64,000 bases of DNA, taken from positions 1 to 64,000 of the forward strand of contig JAUNGV010000007.1 in assembly GCA_030524225.1 (NCBI GenBank), given 5' to 3'. Below, in pieces: positions 8,333-17,670 of this stretch. Both the position numbers and the translations under genes were made by a program. The first letter of the stretch is position 1. Every line of letters starts with the position of its first letter. The notes below the pieces were generated by a model. It saw only the letters and a program-made list of their open reading frames with translations. It searched no databases and was not told the origin of the DNA. The DNA comes from Eubacteriales bacterium (GTDB lineage: Bacteria > Bacillota > Clostridia > Lachnospirales > Lachnospiraceae).

Positions 8333-9646
8333 ATGAGAGTATTATGGCTGTGTAATATCATGCTTCCGGCGTTTGCCGAGGCGAACGGACTGCCCTATTC
8401 CAGCCGGGAAGGGTGGCTCTCCGGTCTGTTCGAGAGGCTGACCGGGGGACGTGAGAGCGGGGAGGAGAGAACCGCGCAGGCGGAGAGGATCGAACTGGGC
8501 GTCTGTTTTCCGGCTCCGCCTGTTTTCTGCGGAGGGAAAAGAGAGCTGGACGGCGTATCGTTCTTCGGATTTGAGGAGGATCTGGATACGCCGGAGGTCT
8601 ATAAGCCGGAGTTGGAAGAGGTGTTTGCGGGGATTCTCGCGGACTTTTCACCGGATATCGTGCATATTTTCGGGACGGAGTTCCCGCATGCGCTGGCGAT
8701 GGCACGCTCGTTCGGCGATCCGGATCACACGCTGATCGGGGTGCAGGGTCTTTGCGGCCGGATTGCGGACGTCTATATGGCGGATCTGCCACACCGGGTG
8801 CAGAGGGAAGTGACGTTCCGCGACTGGTACCGGAAAGACTCGCTGCGTCAGCAGCAGGAGAAATACCGACTCAGGGCGCAGATGGAGGAGGAAACGCTGC
8901 GTCTTGCGGGACATATTACAGGCCGTACACGCTTTGACCGGGAGGCGTCGGGGGAGATCAATCCGGGTGCTCTGTATCATCCGATGAACGAGACTCTGCG
9001 CGCACCGTTTTACGAGGGGCATTGGGATCCGGATGCGGTGCAGCCGCACAGTATTTTTCTGAGTCAGGGGGATTATCCGCTTAAAGGCTTCCACTATATG
9101 CTGCAGGCGATGCCCGCGATTCTGCGCCGTTTTCCGGATGCGCATCTGTATGTGGCGGGCAATTCCATCATCGGGAATTACGGCGGGCGGATTCCGCGCA
9201 AGAAGTATCCGACACCGCTCTGGATCACGGCGGACGGCCGGTATCTGCGCTCTCTGATCCGCAAATATCATCTGCGTTCTCATGTGACGATGCTGGGGAA
9301 GCTGTCGGCGCAGGAGATGAAGGAGCAGTACCTGCGCAGCCATGTGTTCGTCTGTCCGTCTATTATAGAGAATTCCCCCAATTCGCTGGGGGAGGCGATG
9401 CTGCTCGGCATGCCTGTCGTCGCGTCAAAGGTCGGGGGAATCCCGGATCTGCTGGAGGATGGAGAGGAAGGGATTCTCTTTCCGGGCGGAAGAGCCGACG
9501 AGCTGGCGCTTGGCATCGAGACCTTTTTCTACGACGGGAAGCTGGCGGCGCTGTTCGGGGAGAACGCGCGCCGGAGAGCCCGTATTACCCACAACCCGGA
9601 CACCAATTTCATGCGGCTTCTGGAGATTTACCGGTCGATGCGGTAA
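8333..9646 (+). CDS. Family 4-like glycosyltransferase
   Basis: About 437 aa with the GT-B layout. The N-terminal domain starts MRVLWLCNIMLPAFA and contains the acceptor-side element IVHIFGTEFPHA. The C-terminal nucleotide-sugar domain has LSQGDYPLKGFHYMLQAMP, HLYVAGNS, VTMLGKLS, VCPSIIENSPNSLGEAMLLGMPVVAS and GGIPDLLEDGEEGILF; the E-x7-E pattern typical of GT4 is in the SIIENSPNSLGEA stretch. Start at 8333 lies three bases after AGGAGG; an ATG at 8321 lacks a binding site. It probably adds one residue of the repeat unit. The gene sits 31 bases after the toxin-antitoxin fusion, so that module interrupts the glycosyltransferase series. Confidence 0.88.
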   Translation: MRVLWLCNIMLPAFAEANGLPYSSREGWLSGLFERLTGGRESGEERTAQAERIELGVCFPAPPVFCGGKRELDGVSFFGFEEDLDTPEVYKPELEEVFAGILADFSPDIVHIFGTEFPHALAMARSFGDPDHTLIGVQGLCGRIADVYMADLPHRVQREVTFRDWYRKDSLRQQQEKYRLRAQMEEETLRLAGHITGRTRFDREASGEINPGALYHPMNETLRAPFYEGHWDPDAVQPHSIFLSQGDYPLKGFHYMLQAMPAILRRFPDAHLYVAGNSIIGNYGGRIPRKKYPTPLWITADGRYLRSLIRKYHLRSHVTMLGKLSAQEMKEQYLRSHVFVCPSIIENSPNSLGEAMLLGMPVVASKVGGIPDLLEDGEEGILFPGGRADELALGIETFFYDGKLAALFGENARRRARITHNPDTNFMRLLEIYRSMR

Positions 9647-9667
9647 AGAAGAGGAACAGGAATTTTT

Positions 9668-10828
9668 ATGACGATTACCTTTGTTTCCAATTACATCAAT
9701 CACCATCAGATTCCCTTCTGCGAGGCGTGCAGAGAGCGGCTGGGAGACGATTTTGCGTTTATTCAGACGGAGCCGATGGAGGAGGACCGGGTCGCGATGG
9801 GATGGGCGGTCGACGTGCGGGCGCTGCCGTATGTCTCGCTTTTCTATGAGCAGGAGGAAGAGGCGCGGCGGAAGATCCGGGAGAGCGATCTCGTGCTCTT
9901 TGGCTGGACCGGGTGTGATGAGCTGGCGCAGGAGAGACTGCTGGCCGGAAAGCCCCTCGTGCGCGTCAGCGAGCGTCTGTACCGGGAGGGGCAGTGGAAG
10001 GCGATTTCTCCGAAGGGACTGTACCACAAATATCAGGAGCATATCCGGTTCCGAAACGCACCGGCGTACCTGTTGTGTGCGGGGGCTTATGTGGCGTCTG
10101 ATTTCGCCCTGCTGCACAGCTATCCGGGCAAAAAATACCGCTTCGGCTACTTCCCGCGCACGCGCCGCTATGAGGAGCAGGCGCTCTGGGAGGGAAAAGA
10201 GCAGGAGAGCACGCAGATCACCTGGGCGGGGCGTTTCCTGCCGCTCAAGCATCCGGAGTTCGCTCTGCGGATGGCGAAGGATTTGAAGGAGAGGGGACGC
10301 CGCTTCCATCTCAATATGATCGGAAGCGGAGAGATGGAGGAGAAGCTGCACGCCTATGCGCGGCAGAACGGACTGCAGGACTGCGTGACCTTTTACGGAT
10401 TTCTGGAACCGGAGGCGGTGCGCGTCTACATGGAGAGGAGTCAGATCTACCTCTTTACGAGCAATCATCTGGAGGGCTGGGGCGCGGTGGTGAACGAGGC
10501 GATGAACAGCGGCTGCGCGGTGCTCGCCGGTTCGGAGGCCGGGGCGGTGCCGTATCTGATCCGTCACCGGGAGAACGGGATGATTTACAACGGGGAGGAC
10601 GAGGCGGATTTTCTGGAGAAGACGCGCTTCCTGATGGATCATCCGGAGGAGCGGATGCGGATGGGACGGGAGGCGTACCGGACGATCACGGAGCTGTGGA
10701 ATGCGCAGACCGCGGCGGAGCGCTTTCTCGAATTTGCCGGATGCGTGGTGCGCGGAGAGACGTACGACGCCCCGAAGGAAGGACCGATGAGCCTCGCCCC
10801 GGTGGTGAGACCGTTTGTGAGGGTGTGA
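9668..10828 (+). CDS. Family 4-like glycosyltransferase
   Basis: 386 aa, GT-B fold. The N-terminus MTITFVSNYINHHQIPFCEAC is typical of transferases with a short donor-binding N-domain. The C-terminal domain contains ITWAGRFLPLKHPEFALRMA, FHLNMIGSGEMEEKL, VTFYGFLEPEAVR, and SNHLEGWGAVVNEAMNSGCAVLAGSEAGAVPYLI, whose E-x7-E element (EGWGAVVNE) is the GT4 donor-site signature. It follows the previous transferase by 21 bases and is the last clear exopolysaccharide gene in this run. Sugar specificity cannot be read. Confidence 0.88.
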   Translation: MTITFVSNYINHHQIPFCEACRERLGDDFAFIQTEPMEEDRVAMGWAVDVRALPYVSLFYEQEEEARRKIRESDLVLFGWTGCDELAQERLLAGKPLVRVSERLYREGQWKAISPKGLYHKYQEHIRFRNAPAYLLCAGAYVASDFALLHSYPGKKYRFGYFPRTRRYEEQALWEGKEQESTQITWAGRFLPLKHPEFALRMAKDLKERGRRFHLNMIGSGEMEEKLHAYARQNGLQDCVTFYGFLEPEAVRVYMERSQIYLFTSNHLEGWGAVVNEAMNSGCAVLAGSEAGAVPYLIRHRENGMIYNGEDEADFLEKTRFLMDHPEERMRMGREAYRTITELWNAQTAAERFLEFAGCVVRGETYDAPKEGPMSLAPVVRPFVRV

Positions 10829-11024
10829 TGCGGCGGGAGAGATGTGATGGGACACAAGGCGCGGGCAGAGTGAGCCGGAGAAGTCTTTCCGCTTGCGGAA
10901 AATGGTCGGTGCGACTAAAATAATATTATATATTAAATCAGTCGAAACCCATGGGGCGCAGCGTTTTTCAAAAGGCAAAATGCAAAAGAAAGACGTTGTC
11001 ACGGAAATTGGCAGGGAGGCAGGC

Positions 11025-12251
11025 ATGTATATCCGCAGACACGGGGAGGAGACGGTGCGCCAGCTGGCGCAGATGTTCGGTGCGGTTCTCGTCACAGGAC
11101 CGAGGCAGGTCGGAAAAACGACGATGCTGCAGGAAGTGACGCGGGAGACGGCAGGGTATGCGACGCTGGACGATCCGCTCAATCTGCTGAGTGCGGCGGA
11201 GCAGAGCGGAACGTTTCTGAAGGACAATCCGCCGCCGGTTTTTATCGACGAGGTGCAGCGGGCACCGGAGCTTTTTCTGCAGATCAAGCTGCTTCTGGAT
11301 CGGGATAAAAAGAAAGGACAGTTCTATCTGTGCGGCTCGCAGCAGTTCCAGATGATGCAGCGGGTGAGCGAATCGCTGGCCGGACGGATCGGCATCGTGA
11401 ATCTGCTGGGGCTGTCCCTGCGGGAACGGTTCGGCGTGGAGGAGCGGAGGCCGTTTCTTCCGGTGGAGGAGTACTGGAGCCGTCGGGATGGGGAGCCCGT
11501 CTCCGTCCCTTACGAACAGATCTGGGAAATCATTCATCGGGGCAGTATGCCGGAATTGTGCGCGCACCCGGAGTTTCAGTGGCAGATGTATTACGGCGCT
11601 TACGTGAACGCGTATATAGAGAAGGACGTGCGCAGTCTGGCGCAGGTGGGGGACGAGGTGAAGTTTACACGATTCCTGGCAGTGCTGGCGAGCCGCGTCG
11701 GGCAGCTGCTCAATCTGCAGTCGGTGGCCGGGGAGGTGGGAATCAGCCAGCCGACGGCGGAGCGGTGGCTTTCCATTCTGTCGGCGTCCCATATTGTCTA
11801 TCTGCTGAAACCTTATGCCAATAATCTGACCAGCCGCGCAGTCAAAACGCCGAAGCTGTATTTCACCGACACGGGACTGGCCTGTTATCTGACGAAGTGG
11901 AATACGCCGGAAGTGATCAGAAACGGGGCGATGGCCGGGGCGTTTTTTGAGAATTTCGTGGTGGCGGAAGTTCTCAAAAGCTACTACAACTATGGAATTC
12001 TGGAGCCGCCGCTTTATTTCTACCGTGATAAGGAGAAACGGGAGATCGATCTTCTGATTGAGGAAAACGGAACGCTGTATCCGCTGGAAATCAAGAAGCA
12101 TGCCGATCCGACGCCCTCAGATCTCGCTCATTTTGTTGTGCTGGACAAGATTGCGGGGAGGAAGCGCGGGACGGGCGGCGTGATCTGCCTGTACGATAGG
12201 TTGGCGACGCTGCGGGGCGAGGACCGGGTGATTCCGGTGGGGTATCTGTAG
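11025..12251 (+). CDS. AAA-type ATPase with DUF4143 C-terminal domain
   Basis: About 408 aa. Walker A GPRQVGKTT lies at residues 25-33, Walker B VFIDEVQRAPE near 68, and a sensor-like LCGSQQF follows. The C-terminal half has FTDTGLACYL and FFENFVVAEVLKSY, then FYRDKEKREIDLLIEENG and YPLEIKKH, a PD-(D/E)xK nuclease-like core (D, E-x-K) typical of the DUF4143 family. The in vivo role of this family is not established. ATG 11025 has AGGGAGG five bases before it; the upstream AT-rich stretch at about 10916-10940 may hold its own promoter. It follows the glycosyltransferases as an apparent independent insertion. Confidence 0.85.
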   Translation: MYIRRHGEETVRQLAQMFGAVLVTGPRQVGKTTMLQEVTRETAGYATLDDPLNLLSAAEQSGTFLKDNPPPVFIDEVQRAPELFLQIKLLLDRDKKKGQFYLCGSQQFQMMQRVSESLAGRIGIVNLLGLSLRERFGVEERRPFLPVEEYWSRRDGEPVSVPYEQIWEIIHRGSMPELCAHPEFQWQMYYGAYVNAYIEKDVRSLAQVGDEVKFTRFLAVLASRVGQLLNLQSVAGEVGISQPTAERWLSILSASHIVYLLKPYANNLTSRAVKTPKLYFTDTGLACYLTKWNTPEVIRNGAMAGAFFENFVVAEVLKSYYNYGILEPPLYFYRDKEKREIDLLIEENGTLYPLEIKKHADPTPSDLAHFVVLDKIAGRKRGTGGVICLYDRLATLRGEDRVIPVGYL

Positions 12252-12332
12252 AGGAGAGCGCAGGAGCGTGTGATCCCGGTGGGGGCGGAAGAGGAGAGCG
12301 GGCGCAGAGGCGGCAGAAACGGGGGCGAATGG

Positions 12333-14255
12333 ATGAAGCGTATTTTGCAGTATTTCAGGACGCATCTGATTGCGGCGGTTATTCTTGAGCTGACAGTGGT
12401 GATTTTCGGACTGGCCGTTATTTTTCAGTACTATCTCAAACGGGAATATCTCGGCTATCTGAGAGAAACGAGCAGGGAAACAGAGATAGCGGTTCTTGAT
12501 GTTGTGCAGAAGAGCGTCAACGCCTCGCTGCAGTATCTGACGGGATTCGGCGTGGAGATTGCGGCCTCGACGGATCTGTACGCCATTCTTACAGATAGAA
12601 GCACTGCGGAGACGGAGAGAGTCTATCTGCTGCAGCAGAGGCTGAGGGCCTATCAGTATCCGGACGAGACGGTCTGCGTGGCGATTGTCGGGGCGGACGG
12701 TATGGTGACGGAGTATGATCGGTTTCGGGGGGCCTACAGCGGCATCGCCATGTGGAATCAGGAAAATGAAGAGGCGATCATGAATCTCTACCGGGAGACG
12801 ATAAGCAAATTTTCTGGGGGGGGGGTAGAGCAGGCGGAGTATCCTAAATTCGTGGTTTCGGAGGAGCCGGAGATTCATCCGGTGCGCGACGCGATGCGGG
12901 TAGTGCATGTCGGAATTCCGATGGTCGATATCGGAAGCGGCGGCAGAGTTTCTTATGTACTCATTCTGACGCTGCGGCTGGATCTGTTTGAGGAAGCGCT
13001 GGAACTGGTGCAGATTCCCAAAACGACATATGCGTACGGCTTTGTCGCGGATCAGGAGGATACCGTGCTCTACTCCTCTGTCGTCTCCGATATTGGCAGA
13101 AAACTGTCGGATTTTTCTGAGGCGGACGGGACGGCCTACGAAGTGGATCTGGATTATTTTGGCTGGAAGCTCTTTGTCTGGCTGGACGAGACCCAGATGC
13201 GGGAGCATGTGAATGAGATTTATCAGAGAGGCTTTGTCGTTTATATTGTGATCCTCGCCGCTTTCGTGCTGGTGGCGCTCTCTATGCTCAACCGGCTGCT
13301 CGTGCCGATTTCCCGGATTGCGGAGGCCATGCGCACAATGCGGGGAACCGGGAGCAGTCAGGCGAGAATACAGATAGACGGCCGCCACGAGATCTGGAGT
13401 CTGGCGGAAGAGTATAACCATATGGCCGACCGGCTGGAGGAGAAGAGCCGGGAAGCGCAGGAGCAGCATGAGAAGGCGATCCTCAGCCTGCAGAGAGCGT
13501 ATGATGCGGAGCGGGAGGCGATGGAGTCGCAGATCAGTGCACACTTTATCTGCAACACCCTGGGAATCATTAATTATGAAGCGATCGATGCCGGGGATGC
13601 CAAGGTGTCCGTTCTCATCAAGAAATTGTCCAATATTCTCCGCTACACGTTTGACCGCAAGCTGCAGGAGGTCTATCTGAGACAGGAAATCGCGTGGATC
13701 GAGCAGTATCTCTATCTCCAGAAGGAGCGCTACGAGGAAATGTTCGAGTATGAGATTCGGATGGATGAGCGCTATGCGGACTGGCCCTGTGAGAAACTGA
13801 TGATTCAGCCCTTTGTGGAGAATTCGATTCTGCACGCGTTTGAGGGGCGCCGCTGCGGCGGACGTATCTGGATTACGGCGGGCGCCGAAGGAGAGAGACT
13901 TTGCATCGTGATCGCGGATAATGGCTGCGGAATGGATCCGGAGACGGAAGAGAAAATCCGGGCGATCATTGCCGGCAGAGGCATGGAGCGGACGCAAGAA
14001 AGACGGAAGGACGGCGAACAGACGGACGTCAGAAAGAAAGGAGAGGAGGCTAGGGAAAGCGAAGAAGGAAAAGTGGGAGGAACCGGAGTGGGTATCCGTA
14101 ATGTTCTCGCCAGAATGACGATGTTCTATGGGGAAGAACTGGAGATTATTCTGTGGACGAAGCAGGGAGAGGGGACTTCATTCACTTTCCTGCTGCCGCT
14201 TCCCGGAGCAAAAAAAGGCGCAGAGGAAGAGGAAACAGAGGAGGAGGGAACATGA
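12333..14255 (+). CDS. Sensor histidine kinase, YesM/LytS-like
   Basis: About 640 aa. Membrane segment near 12-32, extracytoplasmic sensor region to about 298, second membrane segment near 301-320, HAMP-like region to about 370, then a coiled stretch. The HisKA-like His_kinase domain has H404 in ISAHFICNTL; the ATPase has N497 in QPFVENSILHAF, ADNGCGMDPE and GTGVGIRNVLARM. Between the last two motifs a charged low-complexity insert (about 549-582) interrupts the domain. A run of ten G bases at 12816-12825 encodes GGG at 162-164. ATG 12333 chosen because family-like sequence starts there; a GTG at 12270 is possible. The response regulator overlaps by four bases. It likely senses a carbohydrate signal for the downstream importer. 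Confidence 0.92.
   Translation: MKRILQYFRTHLIAAVILELTVVIFGLAVIFQYYLKREYLGYLRETSRETEIAVLDVVQKSVNASLQYLTGFGVEIAASTDLYAILTDRSTAETERVYLLQQRLRAYQYPDETVCVAIVGADGMVTEYDRFRGAYSGIAMWNQENEEAIMNLYRETISKFSGGGVEQAEYPKFVVSEEPEIHPVRDAMRVVHVGIPMVDIGSGGRVSYVLILTLRLDLFEEALELVQIPKTTYAYGFVADQEDTVLYSSVVSDIGRKLSDFSEADGTAYEVDLDYFGWKLFVWLDETQMREHVNEIYQRGFVVYIVILAAFVLVALSMLNRLLVPISRIAEAMRTMRGTGSSQARIQIDGRHEIWSLAEEYNHMADRLEEKSREAQEQHEKAILSLQRAYDAEREAMESQISAHFICNTLGIINYEAIDAGDAKVSVLIKKLSNILRYTFDRKLQEVYLRQEIAWIEQYLYLQKERYEEMFEYEIRMDERYADWPCEKLMIQPFVENSILHAFEGRRCGGRIWITAGAEGERLCIVIADNGCGMDPETEEKIRAIIAGRGMERTQERRKDGEQTDVRKKGEEARESEEGKVGGTGVGIRNVLARMTMFYGEELEIILWTKQGEGTSFTFLLPLPGAKKGAEEEETEEEGT
12816..12825 (+). repeat. 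Homopolymeric G(10) tract inside the histidine kinase gene
   Basis: Ten consecutive G bases lie within codons for the extracytoplasmic sensor region of the kinase. The reading frame is open at this length. Gain or loss of one base would shift the frame early in the gene, so the tract is a candidate slipped-strand switch or a place where a sequencing error would matter. Confidence 0.95.
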
Positions 14256-14986
14256 CCATACTGATCGCAGAAGACGAACCGAGGGCGATGCGCGGACTGA
14301 AAAATCTGATTGCCATGGCGGGAGCGGATTATGAAGTGGTGGGGGAGGCCTATGACGGAAAGGAGACGCTGGAGAAGCTGCGGGAACTGTCCCCTGACGT
14401 ATGTCTGACGGATATCCGTATGCCGATTATGGATGGGATTGCGCTGATCAAAGCGGCGCGGGCACAGGGATGGAAAACGAGATTCGTTATTATCAGTGCC
14501 TGCGAGGAATTTTCGATCGCGCGGCAGGCTATTTCCCTTGGCGTGGAGGAGTATCTGGTCAAGCCTATCATGGCGGAGGAGGTCAAAGAGCTTCTTGCGC
14601 GGCTCGCCGGGAAAGAGGCAGCGCCGGTCAGCGCGGGCGGGGGCGGACTGTGCGCGCAGCATCCGGACGCGCATCCTCTCGTTATGAAGGCTCTGCGGAT
14701 CATAGAGAGTTCCTATGCCACGCATATCTCGCAGAAAAAACTGGCTGAGGATCTGGGAATCGCAGCCGAGTATTTCAGCTATCTTTTTTCCAAGAATACA
14801 GGGACGCCGTTTGCCAAATATCTGCGGCGGTACCGGGTGGAGAAGTCCAAGGAACTGATTCTGCAGAAACTGCCGCTGGAGGAGGTGGCGGAGAGCGTGG
14901 GATTTTCCGACGTCAAATATTTCTGCAGAATTTTTAAAGAGGAGACGGGAGTGAGCACGACGGAATTCCGCAGAAACAGCGGATAA
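14252..14986 (+). CDS. Response regulator with AraC-type DNA-binding domain
   Basis: About 244 aa. Receiver domain 1-120: acidic pocket E7-D8, phosphoacceptor D54 in CLTDIRMPIMDG, and K near 106 in YLVKPI. After a short Gly/Ala linker, residues about 145-244 form an AraC-type double helix-turn-helix (ISQKKLAEDLGIAAEYFSYLFSK, LEEVAESVGFSDVKYFCRIFKEETG). This is the standard YesN-type partner of the overlapping kinase; phosphorylation would control the adjacent sugar importer. GAGGAGGG precedes the ATG at 14252. A short GC hairpin with a U run follows the stop. Confidence 0.94.
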   Translation: MTILIAEDEPRAMRGLKNLIAMAGADYEVVGEAYDGKETLEKLRELSPDVCLTDIRMPIMDGIALIKAARAQGWKTRFVIISACEEFSIARQAISLGVEEYLVKPIMAEEVKELLARLAGKEAAPVSAGGGGLCAQHPDAHPLVMKALRIIESSYATHISQKKLAEDLGIAAEYFSYLFSKNTGTPFAKYLRRYRVEKSKELILQKLPLEEVAESVGFSDVKYFCRIFKEETGVSTTEFRRNSG

Positions 14987-14988
14987 TG

Positions 14989-15015
14989 AAAAGGGCGGGA
15001 AACCGCTCTTTTTAT
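14989..15015 (+). terminator. Intrinsic terminator after the two-component genes
   Basis: The stem AGGGCGG pairs with CCGCTCT around a GAAA loop and is followed by TTTTTATA. It separates the two-component genes from the solute-binding protein gene. Confidence 0.75.
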
Positions 15016-15045
15016 ATGCTCTGCCGAGAGTAAAATAAATTTTCC

Positions 15046-15072
15046 TCTTAAAATAGTGCACTTTTCTTAAAA
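15046..15072 (+). promoter_or_regulatory. Direct repeat TCTTAAAA, candidate response-regulator sites
   Basis: TCTTAAAA occurs at 15046-15053 and again at 15065-15072, a start-to-start spacing of 19 bases, about two helical turns, in the AT-rich region upstream of the solute-binding protein. AraC-type regulators commonly bind such tandem direct repeats. The assignment to the adjacent regulator is inference. Confidence 0.4.
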
Positions 15073-15182
15073 GTAAAGGTTATGAGAAAATCCTTTGTGC
15101 GTTATGCTGAATGGGCAGCGGAAATTACCGGCGATATGTACTTGGCAAGAGCCGGAACTTACGTTTACAAAGGAGGACAGGT

Positions 15183-16571
15183 ATGAAGAAAAAGTTAGCG
15201 GCACTTCTTCTCTCGGCCGTGGTGGCGGCGTCTATGCTGACGGCATGCGGCGGCGGATCATCGGAGAGCACTTCGGCGGACAATGGTGCGCAGGAGAGCG
15301 CGGATGCGGCAGAGGAGACGACGGAGTCGACGGATACGGCAGTTGACCAGGCGGTGAGCACAGCGGATATCGGTGAGCCGAACGGCGGCGCAGAGGTCAC
15401 GCTCTGGCACTATTTTGAGGCGGAGTCGGATGCGCTGAATGCAATGATTAAAGATTACAATGAGTCACAGAGTGAGATTTATGTCGTTCCGACCTATGTG
15501 TCCCGTGAGGAGCTGATGAAGCAGTACACGATCGGTGCGGTTTCCGGAGATCTTCCTGATATCGGAATGGTGGATTCCCCCGATATGGCATCCTATATTT
15601 CTCTGGGTGTGTTTGCCAACATTGACGAGTATCTGCAGGGCTGGGGAGAGTTGGATAACTTCTATGACGGCCCGCTGGCGTCCTGCATGGACAGCGAGGG
15701 ACAGCTCTATGGTCTGCCGAACAACTCCAACTGTCTGGCACTTCTGTGCAATATGGAAATGCTGAGAGCAGCGGGCATCGAAGAGGCACCGACCACATGG
15801 GAGGAATTTGAGGCGGCCTGCGCAGCGACGACAGATCCTGACAACGGCGTTTACGGATTCGCGATGTGTGCGATTTCCAACGAAGAGGGAACCTTCCAGT
15901 TCATTCCGTGGCTCTATGGCGCGGGCGGATCGGTTTCGGATATCGACTCCGCAGAGTCTGTTCAGGCGTTCTCCTTCCTTACCGGGCTGGTGCAGAACGG
16001 CTACATGAGCAACGAAGTGGTCAACTGGGGACAGGGCGACGCGCTGAACGCATGGGCGGCAGGCAAAGCGGCCATGGTGGAAGCAGGTACCTGGATGATC
16101 GCACAGAACCTTGACAACGAGGAGTCCATTAAGAATGACGTGACATGGGAGTATCAGTTCGTTCCGATGCCTTCCGAGAACGGTAACCAGGCGACGGTTA
16201 TCGGCGGTGAGAACTTTGGTGTGTGCTCGACCAGCGAGCATGTCGAAGAGTGCGCGAAGTTCCTGATGACCATGATGAGCGCGCAGAACAACGCGGACTG
16301 GTGTGAGATTGCCGGAAAGCTTCCGGTTCGCAGCGATTCCGTTCCGCTTAAGGATTTCTGGACGGCTGACGAGAGATACAAGGTGTTCAACGATTCTCTG
16401 AACTTTGCAGTGGCAAGAGGCCCTCACGCACAGTGGCCGACGATCTCCGAGGCAATCTATACGGCGGAACAGGCCAGCATGCTCGGACAGAGCACGGCGG
16501 AAGAGGCTGCGGCACAGGCGGCATCCGTGATCGATCCGATTCTCGCGGAAACGCCTATTCTGGAACAGTAA
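15183..16571 (+). CDS. Carbohydrate ABC transporter substrate-binding lipoprotein
   Basis: About 462 aa. Start MKKKLAALLLSAVVAASMLTACGGG is a lipoprotein signal with the cleavage Cys in LTAC, then an acidic Ser/Thr-rich tether to about residue 60. The mature domain begins EVTLWHYFEAESDALNAMI, typical of family 1 (maltose/multiple-sugar type) binding proteins; GLPNNSNCLALLCNMEML, WEEFEAACAA and AAMVEAGTWM are family-like. AAGGAGG stands five to seven bases before ATG 15183. It would capture an oligosaccharide outside the membrane and deliver it to the two permeases encoded next. The linked GH31 enzymes suggest an alpha-glycoside such as an alpha-xyloside or alpha-glucoside. Confidence 0.93.
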   Translation: MKKKLAALLLSAVVAASMLTACGGGSSESTSADNGAQESADAAEETTESTDTAVDQAVSTADIGEPNGGAEVTLWHYFEAESDALNAMIKDYNESQSEIYVVPTYVSREELMKQYTIGAVSGDLPDIGMVDSPDMASYISLGVFANIDEYLQGWGELDNFYDGPLASCMDSEGQLYGLPNNSNCLALLCNMEMLRAAGIEEAPTTWEEFEAACAATTDPDNGVYGFAMCAISNEEGTFQFIPWLYGAGGSVSDIDSAESVQAFSFLTGLVQNGYMSNEVVNWGQGDALNAWAAGKAAMVEAGTWMIAQNLDNEESIKNDVTWEYQFVPMPSENGNQATVIGGENFGVCSTSEHVEECAKFLMTMMSAQNNADWCEIAGKLPVRSDSVPLKDFWTADERYKVFNDSLNFAVARGPHAQWPTISEAIYTAEQASMLGQSTAEEAAAQAASVIDPILAETPILEQ

Positions 16572-16610
16572 TGCGATAAAATCGCAGAAGAAGCGCAAGT
16601 ACCTGCGAAG

Positions 16611-16640
16611 CCTTCCGGAACCGTGACAGGAACCGGAAGG
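16611..16640 (+). promoter_or_regulatory. Stem-loop between binding protein and permease genes
   Basis: CCTTCCGG at 16611-16618 pairs with CCGGAAGG at 16633-16640 around a 14-base loop. No U run follows directly, so it may act as an mRNA-stabilising or attenuating hairpin that lets the binding protein be made in excess over the permeases. Confidence 0.5.
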
Positions 16641-16775
16641 AGAGCGGGCGGCGATGAGACAGAGCAGGAGATGGATTGTGCGGCACAGACAATTCATAAG
16701 GGAGTTTTCGGAAAGGCCTGCGGATTTTCCGAAGGCTCCCGCTTCTGTTTTCAGATCTCAGGATTGGAGGCAGGT

Positions 16776-17669
16776 ATGAAACTTACCATGGAGCAGAAAA
16801 AGATACGGGAGGGATTATGTTTTATTCTTCCCGGATTTCTCTATATGCTGATTATTCTCGGATATCCGCTGGTTTATAACGTGATTCTGAGTTTTAAGAA
16901 CGTGAACGTCAGGACGTTTGCCTCGGGAACCGACGTGTTCGTCGGACTGCAAAATTATCAGGAGCTTTTTGCAAACGCAACCTTTCAGCTGGTGCTGAAA
17001 AATACATTTGTCTTTACTTTTTGTTGTCTTATCTTTCAGTTTTCGATTGGTTTTCTGTTCGCTCTGCTGTTCAGCAAGAAATTTACGCTCGCAGGCCCGA
17101 TTCGCGGCATGATTCTTGTGGGCTATATGATGCCGATGTCCGTTACGGCTCTTCTCGGCAAAAATATGTTTGATAAATCGAGTGGTGTTATCAATGATCT
17201 CCTGATGAAAATCGGACTGGTAAGCGCGCCGGTAGACTGGCTTCTGCAGCCGGGAACCGCCATGGCGGCCGTGATCGCGATGAACTGCTGGGTTGGCATT
17301 CCGTTTAACATGCTGCTTCTGACCTCCGGTCTGACCGGAATTTCCACAGAGGTGCTTGAGAGCGCGGAAGTGGACGGCGCCAACGCGTGGCAGAGATTCT
17401 GGAAGATTACGGTGCCGCTGATGAAACCGGCTATTCTGGCGGTTCTGATGCTGGGCTTTATCTATACGTTCAAAGCGTTCGACCTGATGTATATTATGAC
17501 GTCCGGCGGTCCGCTGAACTCCACGGATGTGCTCGGCACCTATGCGTACAATCTCTCCTTTACCCAGTATGAATTCTCCAAGGGATCCGCGACGGCGATG
17601 ATACTTTTCGCCATTCTGTTTGTCATCGGCCTCTTTTACCTGAGATTAATTGCAAAGGAGGATGAGTAG
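16776..17669 (+). CDS. Sugar ABC transporter permease, MalF/UgpA-type
   Basis: About 297 aa with six membrane spans; the first is LCFILPGFLYMLIILGYPLVYNVILSF split over residues 14-40. The cytoplasmic coupling loop is EVDGANAWQRFWKITVPLMKPAI, the EAA motif that docks on the ATPase. ATG 16776 follows GGAGG by five bases. It pairs with the next gene, one base downstream, to form the membrane channel. No ATPase gene is present in this cluster; a shared MsmK/MalK-type ATPase elsewhere is the usual solution in these bacteria. Confidence 0.93.
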   Translation: MKLTMEQKKIREGLCFILPGFLYMLIILGYPLVYNVILSFKNVNVRTFASGTDVFVGLQNYQELFANATFQLVLKNTFVFTFCCLIFQFSIGFLFALLFSKKFTLAGPIRGMILVGYMMPMSVTALLGKNMFDKSSGVINDLLMKIGLVSAPVDWLLQPGTAMAAVIAMNCWVGIPFNMLLLTSGLTGISTEVLESAEVDGANAWQRFWKITVPLMKPAILAVLMLGFIYTFKAFDLMYIMTSGGPLNSTDVLGTYAYNLSFTQYEFSKGSATAMILFAILFVIGLFYLRLIAKEDE

Positions 17670-17670
17670 C

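Noticed and set aside
9425..11287. Long minus-strand open frame across the second GT4 gene and the ATPase start
   Set aside because: It overlaps two recognised genes and shows no family motif; His/Arg/Leu-rich composition is typical of antisense shadows.
12117..13997. Long minus-strand open frame opposite the histidine kinase
   Set aside because: The kinase has all expected motifs; the antisense product has none.
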